Assembly: GCF_000687475.1 (NCBI RefSeq)
Contig: NC_057320.1
Location: 1,178,001-1,242,000, forward strand
Direction: 5' to 3'
Length of the DNA stretch: 64,000 nucleotides
Source: Ustilaginoidea virens
Lineage: Eukaryota > Ascomycota > Sordariomycetes > Hypocreales > Clavicipitaceae
Each line of letters begins with the position of its first letter. Position 1 is the stretch's first letter. Of the stretch, positions 34,901 to 47,269 are shown in pieces. The notes under the pieces were generated by a model that saw only the letters and a program-made list of their open reading frames with translations, searched no databases and had not been told where the DNA came from. A program made the translations under genes and the position numbers.

Positions 34901-37900
34901 AGCGGTATAGGCCCGGCATATAGTCTAGCGATAAAGGAACCGACTAGTATAAGATTTCCCTACTATATACCGATATCTACTCTATCTACTCCCTAGGCTA
35001 TAAATTAAATTAGATAACCCTTTTTATTATACTTACTAAGCTTCTACCCTGCCCCTATAGTGCCTTTATTAGGGACTTTAATATATACCACCCTTTTTAG
35101 GATAACCTAGACTAGATCTTGCCCGGTATTAATACTCTTTTTAAACTTATAATATAATAGCGGCTTAGGCTAATCACTCTTTATAGTAAAGTAATAAAGA
35201 GGGCCTTAAGAAAGAGAAGTAATATTATCGATTACGCATAAGTTATACTAGATATTATAATTAAATATTTTAGAAATACTAATCTTATTAGGTCTGATTA
35301 TATCCCCTAGCTTATATATATCGAGACCGATAACTATTACGTAAAAGCCCCCCCTTTAAAGAATAGCTAAAAGTCCTTTAATTAATACCTTGCCTAAGCT
35401 AAAGTAAAAAACCGATTTACTACCTATTATACTAAAGCCCCGCTCTACTCCCCTACTAAGATAAATATATATACCGAATGGCTTACTAGCTAACTCTAGA
35501 GTATTACTAATATCGCGGCACTAAAGAGGGCACCTAAAGCTCCTAGTATAAAGCCCTAGTAGAACTCCTACGCTAAAATGGCTTAAATAGTAGCAAAAAA
35601 GGCCTACTGAAAATAAGTAATATACTATACCCTAGAGAACCTTAATACTGCCTAAAAAGCGGGAGCGATTTAGTCTTATATTATCTAAAAGGAATAGCGC
35701 TAGTTATAGCAAGAGGCCCTTAATAAAGTAATTATATAGAATGCCGACCTATAGTCTCTAGAGAAATAAGCTTATCTATATAGCGGCCTTCCGCCTAAAT
35801 TAAGAGAGATCCCCCTACTAAAATAAAGCGGTTTAGGCCTAAAGGTAATAATATATAAAGAAAAGGTATAAATATTCGCCTAATAGTTCTTCCCTACCTT
35901 TTAAGCTATTTATAATAATATCTCTAACCTAATATTCCCCTAGTTTATTACTACTATATTCCCCTCTATAGACTCCTTTACCTACAAAAAAGTATATACT
36001 ATATTATGCAATATAGTAGGCTGGAAAGTATTAGGCCCTAATAAGCTCCTAGTAGGATTCCTTAAAGTATATAGCCCCCTACTTATTTAAACCCTAATAT
36101 ACCTCCTTAATGAAATATACTGCATTAGGTACTACCCGGCCTAATTCCGGGAGGCTAAAATAGTAGTATTATAGAAGCCTAAGAAAAGGCTTAAGGAATA
36201 TTTAAAGGCAGGAGGATAGAGATTAATATTATTATTTAACCTAATAGGGAAGGTTATAGAAGCTATAATCGTAAGGCGGCTTACTATTGCCTTCGAAAAG
36301 GGCAACCTTTTTCTAGATCTTTAAATAGGCAATAAGGCAAACCGGTTAACCGATATAGTATTAAGTATACTAATAGAGATTATTTATACGACCTGGTATT
36401 ATAGTAGGATTGCCTCGCTCCTTTAACTAAATATATTAGTAGTATTCGATATAGTTAATTACACCTACTTTATCTACCTACTCTTTAATAAAAGGCTCCT
36501 ACTATAGCTCGCAGTATAGGTATATAGCTTTACCGATTTACGAATAGTATAAATCTACTTTAAGGGATAGCTTATAGAGAAATTGCCGATTACTACTAGG
36601 GTACTATAAGGGTCCCCCTTTTCTTTTATCCTCTTTTTTGTCTATATTATACCACTCTATAAGAGGCTATAAGAGGTAGCCTTAACTATTATATTAGGCT
36701 TTGCCGATAATATAAATATTATAGCCTATAGGAGAGATATAAGGGAGATAAGGGCGCTATTTAAGAAAGCATAGCTTATTTATAATAGCTAGTCTAAATA
36801 AGCCGGACTTAACTTTAACCCTAGTAAAAGTAAGCTTATCTATTTTACCTATATATATAAAATAGATAAGACTATAGTACGGCTTAAGACCGTAATAATC
36901 TAGCCGAAGTAGTATATTAGATTCCTAGGAGTCGAAATCTACTATAAGCTAAAATAGAGGGAATACTATATTAAAATCGTAAAGAAACTTAAGCGGTAGT
37001 AATTCGCGCTTATAGTGATAGCGGCCTTAACCTAGGGCTGCTAATACTAAGAAGTACGCTTAGTCTATATGCAGGTTATCTAGACCTCTATTACCTTTAG
37101 TATAGGGGTATAGTATACCCCTATTGCCCCTAGAGGGGTAGCGAAAGGCATTATAAAATCCCTAGCTATAAAATAGTCAGCCTGCCTCTATATAGTTATT
37201 AGGGCCTTTAAGGCTATACTACTAAATACCCTCGAGATTAAGGCGGCTATACCCCTAATTAACCTCTATTTTAACTATATCTGCTAGTAGTTCATTAAAA
37301 GAATAGAAAAAATAGGTATAACTAATAGGATTAACTGCATATTAGTAGCGGTAGTAGTAATATTTTAATGCTATTAAAGGAAAGGTTACTAAAAACCTTT
37401 AGCCTATATACTATTCTTTAATCCCGATTTTAGCTAGCTTTCGGCTAAAGAGTAATTAGTAAAAGATTAATATAACTAATAGTAGAGTAATTAGGCAGTA
37501 GTAAGGGCGAGATGCCCTTAGTATAGGACCCTAACGGCCGAGAGGGTATTAGACTTCTAATTTATAGTAAAAATAACTTAACTATATAAAGGTCTATAGA
37601 AGTATAAATTGGCGATATTTACCTAACTCTATATAGAAAAAATCGGCCTTAACTCCTTCCTCTGCCTTTAATAAATTCCTTTAGTATTATTACCTCTCTA
37701 TTGCTATAGGGAAGGCCTAGAAGACCTCTATTATATTATCCTCTCCTATCTAAAGTATTATAGATAAAGGCGTATACTCCTTAGGCTTAATCCTAGCCCT
37801 AGCTTACTTTACGATTAATATAGTATATTTATTGTATTTAATAAATTATACTTTATATAAGCGATCGCTTGCTAGATATTTAGTATCGACCGATTTAACT

Positions 37901-38060
37901 AATTCTGGCTCGCCTAATCCCTCTAATATAATATAGCTAAAGGCGCTACTAAACACCCCCGTATAGCCCCTATATAATATTTATAGTAATCCTGCAATAG
38001 GAATGAGGTGCACTAGGAATAAGTAAATCTTTTAGGCCTTATTGGCTGAAACTAATTAAT
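34900..38060 (+). pseudogene. LINE-1 ORF2, endonuclease and reverse transcriptase, degraded
   Basis: The endonuclease part contains IRDFNIYHPF near 35,065, a mutated GDFN-type phosphatase-fold motif. The reverse transcriptase has GNLFLDL, ITTRVL-GSPFSF near 36,600 (standing for GVPQGSPLSP) and FADNIN at about 36,700 (standing for FADD, with the second Asp lost). A C-terminal block near 37,690-37,760 keeps the spacing of the Cys/His finger common at the end of LINE ORF2 proteins. Many in-frame TAG/TAA codons are present. Confidence 0.8.
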
Positions 38061-38480
38061 AGTTATTATATTAGTAGCGGGGGTATTCTCCCCCCCCTCC
38101 CCCCCTTTGCCCTCCCTATTATTCTCCCCCCCCTTATTTTTAGTCTACTCCCCCTCTAAAGCCCCTTCCCCCCCTTTTTTTAGGCTAGGAAAACCCGTAA
38201 TAATATAATAATATCCTCTTAGGCGTAGGCCTATTATTCTAAGGTGAGGACCTTCCTTTCTTTAAGGTCTAATATCTCTTAGGTTGCCCTAGGAGCGCTA
38301 AGGCCCCCTACTGCTACTACTACTGCTACTGCCGCTGCCTAATTATGCCCTTAAGAGGTAGATGCCTATTTAGCCCTCTACTAGAGGGCTTTATAGTCGT
38401 CTACCTAAAGCTAAAGATAGTTAGCTAGTAGCCTATACTGCATATAAATTGAAAATATACCTCTATCCCCTTAGTAATAG
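38060..38480 (+). other. Pyrimidine-rich stretch after LINE-1 ORF2
   Basis: C/T-rich runs (about 38,090-38,190) and CTACTACTG/CTGCTACTG triplets are seen. No coding sequence is supported. Confidence 0.4.
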
Positions 38481-38484
38481 TCTT

Positions 38485-39914
38485 TTATATATTTAAGAGC
38501 TTTTATATTAAGACCTGATTCCTAGGGGTCCTCTCTAGGGGTATATATATCTTACCCGTAAAGGCGTAGGGATAATAGGCTATACCGGTCCCTATCTATA
38601 TTAGCTTCGCTAGAGAGCAGGTATAACCTAGTCTATACCTTATTAACTATAGCATTAATACTTAGGATCCTCTAAGCGTATTAGATACGGCCCGTAAGGC
38701 TATATATGTAATTCTTTAGGCTATATTATAAGGGTTAGCTGCGGTCCCGCTATACATAAGACCTATACTCACCCCTTTATCTAGTATCGCCGACTGCTTA
38801 GGCATCTTCGCTATTATTATTTTTATTATTGCTGGTATTATTATTGCTATTATTATCGCTACTGCTACTGCCGTATTGCTAATAGGGTTAGTACCGGCCC
38901 TATATCGCGATAGAAGGGTTATTATATACCTTAAAATTAGCGCTATAAAGGAAAAAAAGAAAAAAAGAAAAGGCACTAAATTGGGGGATATTACTGACCT
39001 ATATACTAACGCAATGCCTAAGGCCGCCCGCTTTAACCTTTAGAATTAGCTTACTTCCTCTTCCGACCTAAAAATTAATATATACTAAGAAGCGCCTGGG
39101 CTACTATAGATGCGCGCCCGGCGAGAATATACCCGCCGTAAGCGCGCCGCTAGCCCTACCCCCCTAGCTTCACCCTCCTCTCACTTCTTACCCGATAAGA
39201 TCACCGACCCGGACCTGATACTCTAGGACTTCTCGCTCGCACTCTTCCTATGCAATACCGCTAGATATAGTCTTAAGCGGTTGCGCACCCTACTCTCTTA
39301 TATCAAACGTTTTCGTCTGCTAAGATAATATAGTATGCGAAGGATAAAGGCAGTGGAATGGTAAAATCGCAGTAAGGTAAAGTAACGGCACAGATAAGAT
39401 ACGAGACTAAGGCGTAGGGATAATCTGATGTGCATTAATTCTGCATACTTGCTTGCATCCCTCCATCCATCCTTCCTTCCCACTATTTGGGTAGGAATAT
39501 CTAGGGATTTAAATACATAATATTCCAACATAGAACATCCCTAGTGAAATCAATCTGACGTAAATATCGTGACCATACTGTGATATCATAGATATATGGC
39601 GAAATGTGCATTTGTAATGCATCGAGATTTGCGACGATAAAGTGGTGTGATCAATTTGTGATGCATTATACATTTGCGCGTAAGGGAATGTGTGTAAGTA
39701 CTGGGTACTCAACTTTACTAGCAGCCGTCATATAAATATAAGTACTGAATACTTAATACCTTTTTCAATCTGATGATGCGGCGATGCGTAGGAATTATCG
39801 GCGATAGATATCCAAAAATAATAAAATAAAATAACAATAAATAATTTCATTCTGACATCTTACGCACTAGATACCCGCCGCCCCCGATGCGGGGCGACAA
39901 AAAGCAGAAATTAA
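38485..39914 (+). pseudogene. Possible third reading frame downstream of LINE-1 ORF2 (hydrophobic segment plus basic tail)
   Basis: One phase stays readable from about 38,485 to 39,300. It continues in register after the solo-LTR insertion (39,301-39,857 plus its duplication) to TAA 39,912. About a dozen stops interrupt it. The longest clean part, about 38,745-39,030, encodes an Ile/Val/Ala-rich membrane-like helix, then KEKKKKRK, and later a basic MRARREYTRRKRAA segment. I do not recognise the family. It could be an extra LINE ORF, captured sequence, or chance openness, since the opposite strand is also open over 86 codons here. Confidence 0.35.
39301..39857 (-). repeat. Solo LTR of copia-3 inside LINE-1 (557 bp)
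   Basis: TATCAAAC to TTCTGACA in plus orientation is the reverse of the copia-3 LTR. It is flanked by TCTTA at 39,296-39,300 and 39,858-39,862. A solo LTR with its duplication indicates LTR-LTR recombination after insertion. Confidence 0.9.
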
Positions 39915-40016
39915 GAAAGTAGGAAGGGTTTTCCTCCCGGCTACCGGGTTTTTCCCTTTCCGAATTATCTATATAGAAGTACTAGATAGGTTATTTAGCT
40001 TTAAATAGCCTCTAGC

Positions 40017-40040
40017 GTAATTTAATAATAATAATAATAA
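40017..40040 (+). repeat. (TAA)n tail of LINE-1
   Basis: About six TAA units end the element directly before the right target duplication. A simple-repeat tail instead of poly(A) is known for several LINE clades. Confidence 0.8.
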
Positions 40041-40271
40041 GCACCTTTAATACCAACGCTATAATACGGACTTGCACAACGCCTACGGCATCTGTGCTTT
40101 TATATTGAGACCTGCCGCTATACTCTGCGGTTACCTTTTATAGTAGGCTACTAGCCACTATATTTACTGGCTATTTTACTAGTTATTCAACTATTTTGCT
40201 ATCTATTTAGCTGGTTATTCATCTGTTCCTACAGCTATTGGCACTATTTGTAACGACTTTTAGCCACTATA

Positions 40272-43200
40272 ATGGCACAGTCTAGGCCTTCTACTTATAA
40301 GGCCACTTTGGATTCCGACTCTAAAGCTGATCTTATTGTATAACTACAGCTAGATATGGACTATATTAAGTCCCAGATGAACACCCTAACTATCCTTTTA
40401 TAAGGCTTAGTTAGTAGGCGAAATAGTAACATTCCTACTATTATAATTAGCGAGGAACTAGTAGAGGCTACTAGCCTTATTATTTCCGGTCCTACTAATA
40501 TGAACAGTAAGGACCCTATAGAGGCTACTAGCCCTATTACTATTAATGCCGCTTCTACTAATAATAGCAAGAATAATTCTACTAATAATAGGATAAAGAA
40601 GCAGCAAAAGAAGAAGGAATAGGACTCTAATAATAGCAGCAAATAGCAAGATGTTGAGTCCTTTATTATAGGCAATTATAATACCCAGGATATTAATATA
40701 TCTTATTCTTCTTCTACTATATCCCCTGATATTCAGCCTTTAGCTATAAGTTATAGTGCTAAATTAGGCGGTAGGACCCTAAAGGATGCCCTCCTTTACG
40801 ATACAGGCTCTACTTATTATATTATAAATAATAAGAAGTATTTCACTACTTTTCACCATTTTGAGAAGGATGATAAGCCGGTAATTACTACTGGTGGTAG
40901 CCCTATTTCCCCTACTGGTTGTGGCATAGCACAATTTACTATGCTACAGGGCGTTAATCCCACCAAATAGGGTATTATAGAGCTCAAGAATGCACTATAT
41001 ATTCCTACCTTGGATATTAATATTATTAGCGGTGTAAAGCACTATGCCGCTAAAGGGGTACTAATTAGAAATCAGCTTTGGTTAGTAAGCCGTAAATACA
41101 TCGGCATTTTTAACTTTAAAAAATACGGCTTTTTCCTTCCACAGAAAGGAATAGATATATTACTACTGCATCAACCTTGCAGCTATTATACTATTACTAA
41201 TAGTATATCAGTAGAGGTCCCCAGCCCTACTAACCCTGCTGATTATAGTAATCCTAAGGATATTACTATTACCCCCGTTCCTACTACTGCGACTAGTAAG
41301 GAACTTGTAGAGACTATTAGCCCTACTACTAACTAGCCTGCTACTATAACTAGCGATATTCCTACTACTGTAACTAGTAAGGAACCTGTAGAGGCTACTA
41401 GCCCTACCACCTAACCTTCTGCTGTTACGACTAGTGAAGACCCTATAGAGGCTACTAGCCTTACTACTAACTCTCCCGCTATTACAACTAGCGAAAATCC
41501 TGCTATTACGATTAGCGAAAATCCCGCTATTACGACTAGCGAAAATCCTGTAGTGGCTACTAGCCTTACTCCTGCCCTTATAGCTGCTGATACAGAATAT
41601 CAGAAGCTATTACAATTAGCCGGCATTTGGCATATACGGCTAGGGCATATAGGTATTCAGCTACTTAAAAAGACCTATGCTAATACCTACCTTATCTACC
41701 TTCTAAAGAAGAAGGTTATTACTAAAACAACCTTTATTACCTTTATCCACTAAAATGAAGGTATAGGCCTTATTTCTAGTGGCCTAAAAGGAGACTTTTA
41801 CAAAAGGCAAAATATAGGTTCAGAGGGGTATTTAGTAGTAAAGAACCTGCTATTTTACTAGATGACCTAGAAAGTATTCCTGACCCTACTAACTCTGCTA
41901 ACCTTACTAGCATTACTAATACTAATGCTATACCGGATGACCTAGAAAGTATGCCAGACCCTATTAATTTTACTAGTATTACTAATACTACCCCGGATGA
42001 TATTACTAATACTAATGTCACTATGGATTACCTTCCTAAGTTAGAAGACTTTATAGGCGCCTTTCTAAATAGCGAGCTTTCTAAGACTATTTATATAGAT
42101 ATTCCTAATGGATTCCTTGAATTTATAGAGAGCTTATTATTAACTAATAGCAAGCTTTGGTCTGATATTCAACGATAATAGCTATTAACTTTACTTAAAG
42201 AAGCCGGCTTTAATCCCTCTAATAAGCAAGCTATTTTACTAAAGAAGGCCCTATACGGGCTAAAATAAGCACCCCGCGAATGGTAATACCGGCTAAAAGA
42301 CCTTATTTCTAGTGAAGGCTTCTTACCTTTAGCTTCTAATGCTGCCATCTTTTATAATAAGTAAACTAGCACCTTTATTATTACTTATGTTGATAATTGC
42401 CTATTAGTTGGTCTAAATATAACTTATATTAACCAGCTAAAAAGGAAATTTCATAAAGTCTATACTATAGAAGACTGTGGTCCGGCTTCCTTCTTTCTAG
42501 GCGTATAGATTATACGAAATAGGAAGGAAGGTCTATTGTGGCTACACTAAGCCCAATTTATAGCAGAGGTCCTAGCTAAATTCGGCTTACAGGATACTAA
42601 ACCTCAGCTTATTCCACTTCAACCAAGGGTTCTAAATGAATCTAGTGGAAAAGACCTTAGCCCTATTGATTAAAGCCTTTATTAGAGCCTTACTGGCACT
42701 ATAATATGGCTTATGATGATGACTAGACCCGACCTAGCATTTCCTACCTAATACCTTTCTCGGTTTATATCGAAAGCAACTAATGTGCATCTAAATGCTG
42801 TAAAAGGCAGCTTTAGTTACCTTAAAGGCACTGACAACCTAGCTATTTGCTTTAGTACTACTAAAAGCAACCAACAGCCTATTATAACCGCTTATTCTAA
42901 TAGCGATTTTGCTAGCTGTAAAGAAACTTCTAAATCAACTAGAGGCTTTCTTACCACTATTAATAGTGGTCCTATTAGCTGGCGTTCTAAGCGAGCCTCT
43001 TTAGTAGTGCTATCTACTTTAGAAGCTGAATCTGATGCATTACTTAAGACTATCCAAGAGGTCTAGTGGCTTTCTAATCTTTTTAAGGAGCTGGAAATCG
43101 ATATTTTATGCCCTATACTATTATATTGCGATAATTAGGGCTCTATTTCGAATTCTAATGACCCTAATCAGCATGCTCGCACTAAGCATACGCTATTAAA

Positions 43201-43351
43201 ATTCCGGTATATTAGGGAGTAAGCCCAGCTGGGCTTGGTTAAAATTACCTATTTACCTACTAATAGTATGCCTGCTAACGGTCTTACCAAGCTACTGCCA
43301 GGCCCTAAATTTACTAGGTTCCGCGAGTTACTAGGTCTTAGGGCCTGCTAA
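40272..43351 (+). pseudogene. Copia-1 copy D gag-pol remnant with three in-frame deletions and RIP stops
   Basis: It runs from ATG 40,272 to TAA 43,349 and is built like copy C: a diverged Gag N-terminus (MAQSRPSTYKATLDSDSK), Thr/Pro repeats joined straight to the gag tail, protease DTGS near 40,800, and an expanded TSENPAI repeat linker. Integrase is truncated (KKTYANT joins YLIYLLKKK) and RT lacks its start (YLPKLE joins DFIGAFLNS). The RT box reads YVDN near 42,390. RNase H follows, with SNSDFAS for SDSDFAG. It carries more stops than copy C. Confidence 0.88.
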
Positions 43352-43472
43352 CTTATACTAACTTTTACTAAGGTTTTTTCTTATGCTTTTTCCTTAGCAC
43401 TTTTATTGCATTTTCTTTTCCTATCCTTTATACGACGATTAGCTTGATACTACAGTAGCTAATTAGAGGGGG

Positions 43473-44969
43473 TGTTAAAATCCTATAGTAGCCTACTAGG
43501 CTGCTGGCCTAATGCCCTACTGGTTTACTAACCTCCTGGCCCTTATACCGTCTCTTAGACTTACGGTGGTCTTACCAACCTAGGCCCTTGCCTTTTACCT
43601 TAAGGATTTTCAGTGGATTATTTACTATATATCAAGTAAGGTAGGCCTTAAGGTAGGCCTTGTTAAAAAGGTGTGGCATTACTAAATTAGCATGGTGGGT
43701 CTACTAGCGTGGTGGCTAGCCCACTAGTGTAGTGGGTATTCTACTAGTGTGGTGGGTAGTCACTAGCGTAGTGGCTAGTTATTAGTGCGGTAACTAGTTA
43801 CTAGTGCGGTGGTTAGGGTGGTTGAAAAGGCCCGATATAGTGGGGCTGCTGACGTATTGTATACGTGGTAAGCGAGCATTACGGGGAGCTTTCTTACTGG
43901 CTACCTTGGATGCCTGGGCCCACTCCTCCTTCGTGTATATATAGGATAGCTTTCCCCCTTCTTTCTAGATAGTAGAAGGGTAGCACAATCGAGTCTTATT
44001 GCAATTCTCAAGGTCACTATAAAAGCAGAGCCTTACTAGCTAGCTAGATGGCACAAGACTGTCTGCGACCTGTGAACTAATCTTAGTATAAATACTAGAT
44101 TTTTCACCAAGTCCTAAGACTATACAAGTGCTATAAAGCAAGGCAAGTGTAAAGGCAAGGCAAATATAAGATAACCAGAAACGCAGGGAAGGTGGAAGTT
44201 AAGAGGCATGTAGTGCATTAACAGGTTCGATTGTGCTGCCCTTCTACTATCTAGAAAGAAGGGGAAAAGCTATCCTATATATACACGAAGGAGGGGTGGG
44301 CCCAGGCATCCAAGGTAGCCAGTAAGAAAGCTCCCCGTAATGCTCGCTATGCCACGTATATAATACGTCAGCAGCCCCACTATATCCAGCCTTTCCAACC
44401 ACCCTAACCACCGCACTAGTAATTAGCCACCACGCTAGTGACTAACCACCACACTAGTGACTACCCACCACACTAGTGGACTAGCCACCACACTAGTAGG
44501 CCGCCACCACACTAGTAGGCCCACCACGCTAATTTAGCAATGCCACACCTTTTTTTAATAAGGCCTACCTTACTTGATATACAGTAAATAATCCACTGAA
44601 AATCCTAAGGTAAAAGGCAAAGGCCTAAGGTTGGTAAGACTACCGTAAGTCCAAAAGGCGGTATAAGGACTAGAAGGTCAGTAAGCCAGTAGGGCATTAG
44701 GCCAGCAGCCTAGTAGGCTACTATAGGATTTTAACAAGTCTGTTAATGCACTATATGCCTCTTAACTTCTTACCTTCCCTGCGTTTTCTGGTTATCTTAT
44801 ATTTGCCTTGCCTTTACACTTGCCCTGCTTTATAGCACTTGTATAGTCTTAGGACTTAGTGAAAAATCTAGTATTTATACTAAGATTAGTTCACAGGTCG
44901 CAGACAGTCTTGTGCTATCTAGCTAGCTAGTAAGGCTCTGCTTTTATAGTGACCTTGAGAATTGCAATA
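43473..44969 (+). repeat. 3' LTR of copia-1 copy D, split by a solo LTR
   Basis: LTR sequence 43,473-43,996 continues at 44,742-44,969. The gap is an inverted LTR of the same family with its AGTCT duplication. The LTR ends GCAATA directly before the second TTTAC. Confidence 0.92.
43997..44736 (-). repeat. Copia-1 solo LTR inserted in reverse in the copy D LTR
   Basis: TATTGCAATTC to GGATTTTAACA, 740 bp, is flanked by AGTCT at 43,992-43,996 and 44,737-44,741. It is a separate insertion of the same family, reduced to one LTR. Confidence 0.93.
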
Positions 44970-45157
44970 TTTACGATTATAATAGTCGGGTTATAGCGGC
45001 TATATATAATACCGCCTTTATTCTCTCTATTGATATCTATTATTTTATTTATACCTGCCGTGCCTACTCCCTAGACGCGATATACTATAGGCGAGGGGGG
45101 TAAGCAGACGAGAAAAAGCGATTAGAAATATTAGAATTAATTTTAGAGGCGGTTCTA
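44970..45157 (-). pseudogene. LINE-2 fragment c (5' region), minus strand
   Basis: The reverse complement matches LINE-1 at about 33,140-33,320, including the segments around CGCTTTTTCTCGTCT. It lies between copy D and copia-3 and ends in the TTCTA target of copia-3. Confidence 0.85.
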
Positions 45158-45473
45158 TGTCAGAATAAAATTATTTATTGTTATTTTATTTTATTATTTT
45201 TGGATATCTATCGCCGATAATTCCTACGCATCGCCGCATCATCAGATTGAAAAAGGTATTAAGTATTCAGTACTTATATTTATATGACGGCTGCTAGTAA
45301 AGTTGAGTACTCAGTACTTACACACATTCCCTTACGCGCAAATGTATGATGCATCACAAATTGATCACACCACTTTATCGTCGCAAATCTCGATGCATTA
45401 TAAATGCACATTTCGCCACATATCTATGATATCACAGTATGGTTACGATATTTACGTCAGATTGATTTCACTA
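45158..45473 (+). repeat. Truncated 5' LTR of copia-3 (316 bp)
   Basis: It begins TGTCAGAATAAAATTATT and follows the LTR consensus up to GATTTCACTA, where the complete LTR at 50,464 continues with GGGATG. Four non-LTR bases (TAAC) then lead into the inverted LTR. Confidence 0.88.
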
Positions 45474-45477
45474 TAAC

Positions 45478-46048
45478 TGTCAAACAAAAAACGGTGGTTT
45501 TTGCGCCTGCTTAGATAATGCAGTATGCGAAGGATAAAGGCAGTGGAATGGTAAAATCGCAGTAAGGTAAAAGTAACGGCACAGATAAGATACGAGACTA
45601 AGGCGTAGGGACAATCTGATGTGCATTAATTCTGCATACTTGCTTGCGTGCATCCATCCATACTTCCTTCCCACTATTTGGGTAGGAATATCTAGGGATT
45701 TAAATACATAATATTCCAACATAGAACATCCCTAGTGAAATCAATCTGACGTAAATATCGTAACCATACTGTGATATCATAGATATGTGGCGAAATGTGC
45801 ATTTATAATGCATCGAGATTTGCGACGATAAAGTGGTGTGATCAATTTGTGATGCATCATACATTTGCGCGTAAGGGAATGTGTGTAAGTACTGAGTACT
45901 CAACTTTACTAGCAGCCGTCATATAAATATAAGTACTGAATACTTAATACCTTTTTCAATCTGATGATGCGGCGATGCGTAGGAATTATCGGCGATAGAT
46001 ATCCAAAAATAATAAAATAAAATAACAATAAATAATTTTATTCTGACA
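45478..46048 (-). repeat. Inverted complete LTR of copia-3 (571 bp)
   Basis: TGTCAAACAAAA to TTCTGACA is the reverse complement of 50,464-51,034 and has the same length. It is the outer part of the left inverted arm. Confidence 0.92.
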
Positions 46049-47269
46049 TACCCCCCTAGATAGGCTAGAATATAGCTCTATCTAGCTAGTCGGTATCACT
46101 CTCGTCATCTTCTGTTTTTCGTACTAGGTCCTTAATATCTACTAGGCCTAGTTGGTTACGGAAGGTAGTAAATCGTTGACCTATAAGAGCCTTTATAAGC
46201 CCATCCGCTACTATATTATTAGTAGGGATATAAGTCAGGTCGAATAAACCCTGCTGATAAGCCTGTCGCAGCCAGCTGTTGTGGATATCAACATGCTTTA
46301 ATGCAGTATTAATACGGGGCATTGTTGTTATTACTAGGCGTATAGCTTGTAGGTTATCGCACTCAATAGTGACCTTATAATCAAGCTTAAGTCCTAGTTG
46401 TTCCATAAGACGGGTTACAGATATAGTGGTCTTAGCAGTTGACGATAGTGCTAGTAGCTCTACTTCGGTAGAAGATATGGTAACGGTGTGTTGTTTAGTG
46501 GCTTCCCAACCAATAGGTCCGCTAAATAGGCTAAAGAAAGAGCCTTAAGTAGACTTCCGGGTCTCTTTATCATCGGCAAAAGTAGCATTAGAAGATATTA
46601 ATAGTTTTTACTAGATATCATCATTTGGTTGTTGTTGCATGGCAGTATATTAAATAGCTAAGTAATGTGTGATATAGAGGTATATTGTGACCCCTATGGC
46701 TAGTAGGTAATGGTAAGGGGAAGGGTTGTATAGATGTTCTGAAAGGCGGGAGACTGCCACAGCAGTATCAGGTCGGGTCATAGTGGTTAGGTAATTTATA
46801 GAGCCTATAAGCTTTTGGTACTGGTATATCTCGTGTGCCGTAGCAATACCAGTATATTTATTAAGAGGCTGTTCTGGAATTAGATAGTTTTTATGTGTAA
46901 TATTTCTTCCTTTTAAGAAGTCGTACGCAAGCTTTTCTATATAAGAGTCTTGCAATAGCTAGGTCTTAGTAGGCCGATGCCGTATAATTCGGATACCTAG
47001 GAACTATTTCAGAGTGCTAAGGTCCTTCATTTTATAGGCTGCTTTTAATTTATTGACGAGGGATTCTGCTTTAGGACGATTCTTTGGTTGAAATAGTACT
47101 ACTATATCATCCACAAAATAAAAGACTACTACAGTGGTAGTAATCATAATGCAAGGGTCTTCTGTGATAAGAGTAAGGTCGAGGGATTTAAGGGTTGATA
47201 AAAGTTCTTGTTGCCATAGGTAAGGGGACCTGCGAAGACCATATAAGGCGCGCTGTAATAATAATGCCC
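46049..47269 (-). pseudogene. Copia-3 reverse transcriptase and RNase H in the left inverted arm
   Basis: On the minus strand it encodes FVDDI-type RT near 47,115 and RNase H ending LVRKTEDDESDTD at about 46,086. It mirrors 49,243-50,463 closely, with scattered transitions. For example, it keeps CDNLQAI where the right arm has a stop, and IRLVITT where the right arm has IRLVTTT. Stops elsewhere in the arm make it non-functional. Confidence 0.88.

Larger units (their letters stand above)
33083..40040 (+). mobile_element. LINE-1, Tad-like non-LTR retrotransposon, RIP-degraded
   Basis: A non-LTR element of 6,958 bp (about 6.4 kb without its solo-LTR insertion) with Gag-like ORF1, endonuclease, reverse transcriptase, a C-terminal zinc-finger domain and a (TAA)n tail. 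A 12-16 bp target duplication shows that it integrated as a unit. The domain set resembles the Tad/I group of fungal LINEs. Stops are abundant throughout. Confidence 0.88.
31831..44969 (+). mobile_element. Copia-1 copy D, internally deleted element carrying a LINE and a solo LTR
   Basis: A TTTAC duplication (31,826-31,830 and 44,970-44,974) bounds a 13,139-bp composite. Removing LINE-1 with its duplication and the solo LTR with its duplication leaves about 5.4 kb, the size of copy C. LTRs, primer site, leader and purine tract are present. The interior shows the same three in-frame deletions as copy C, plus heavy RIP. Confidence 0.92.
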
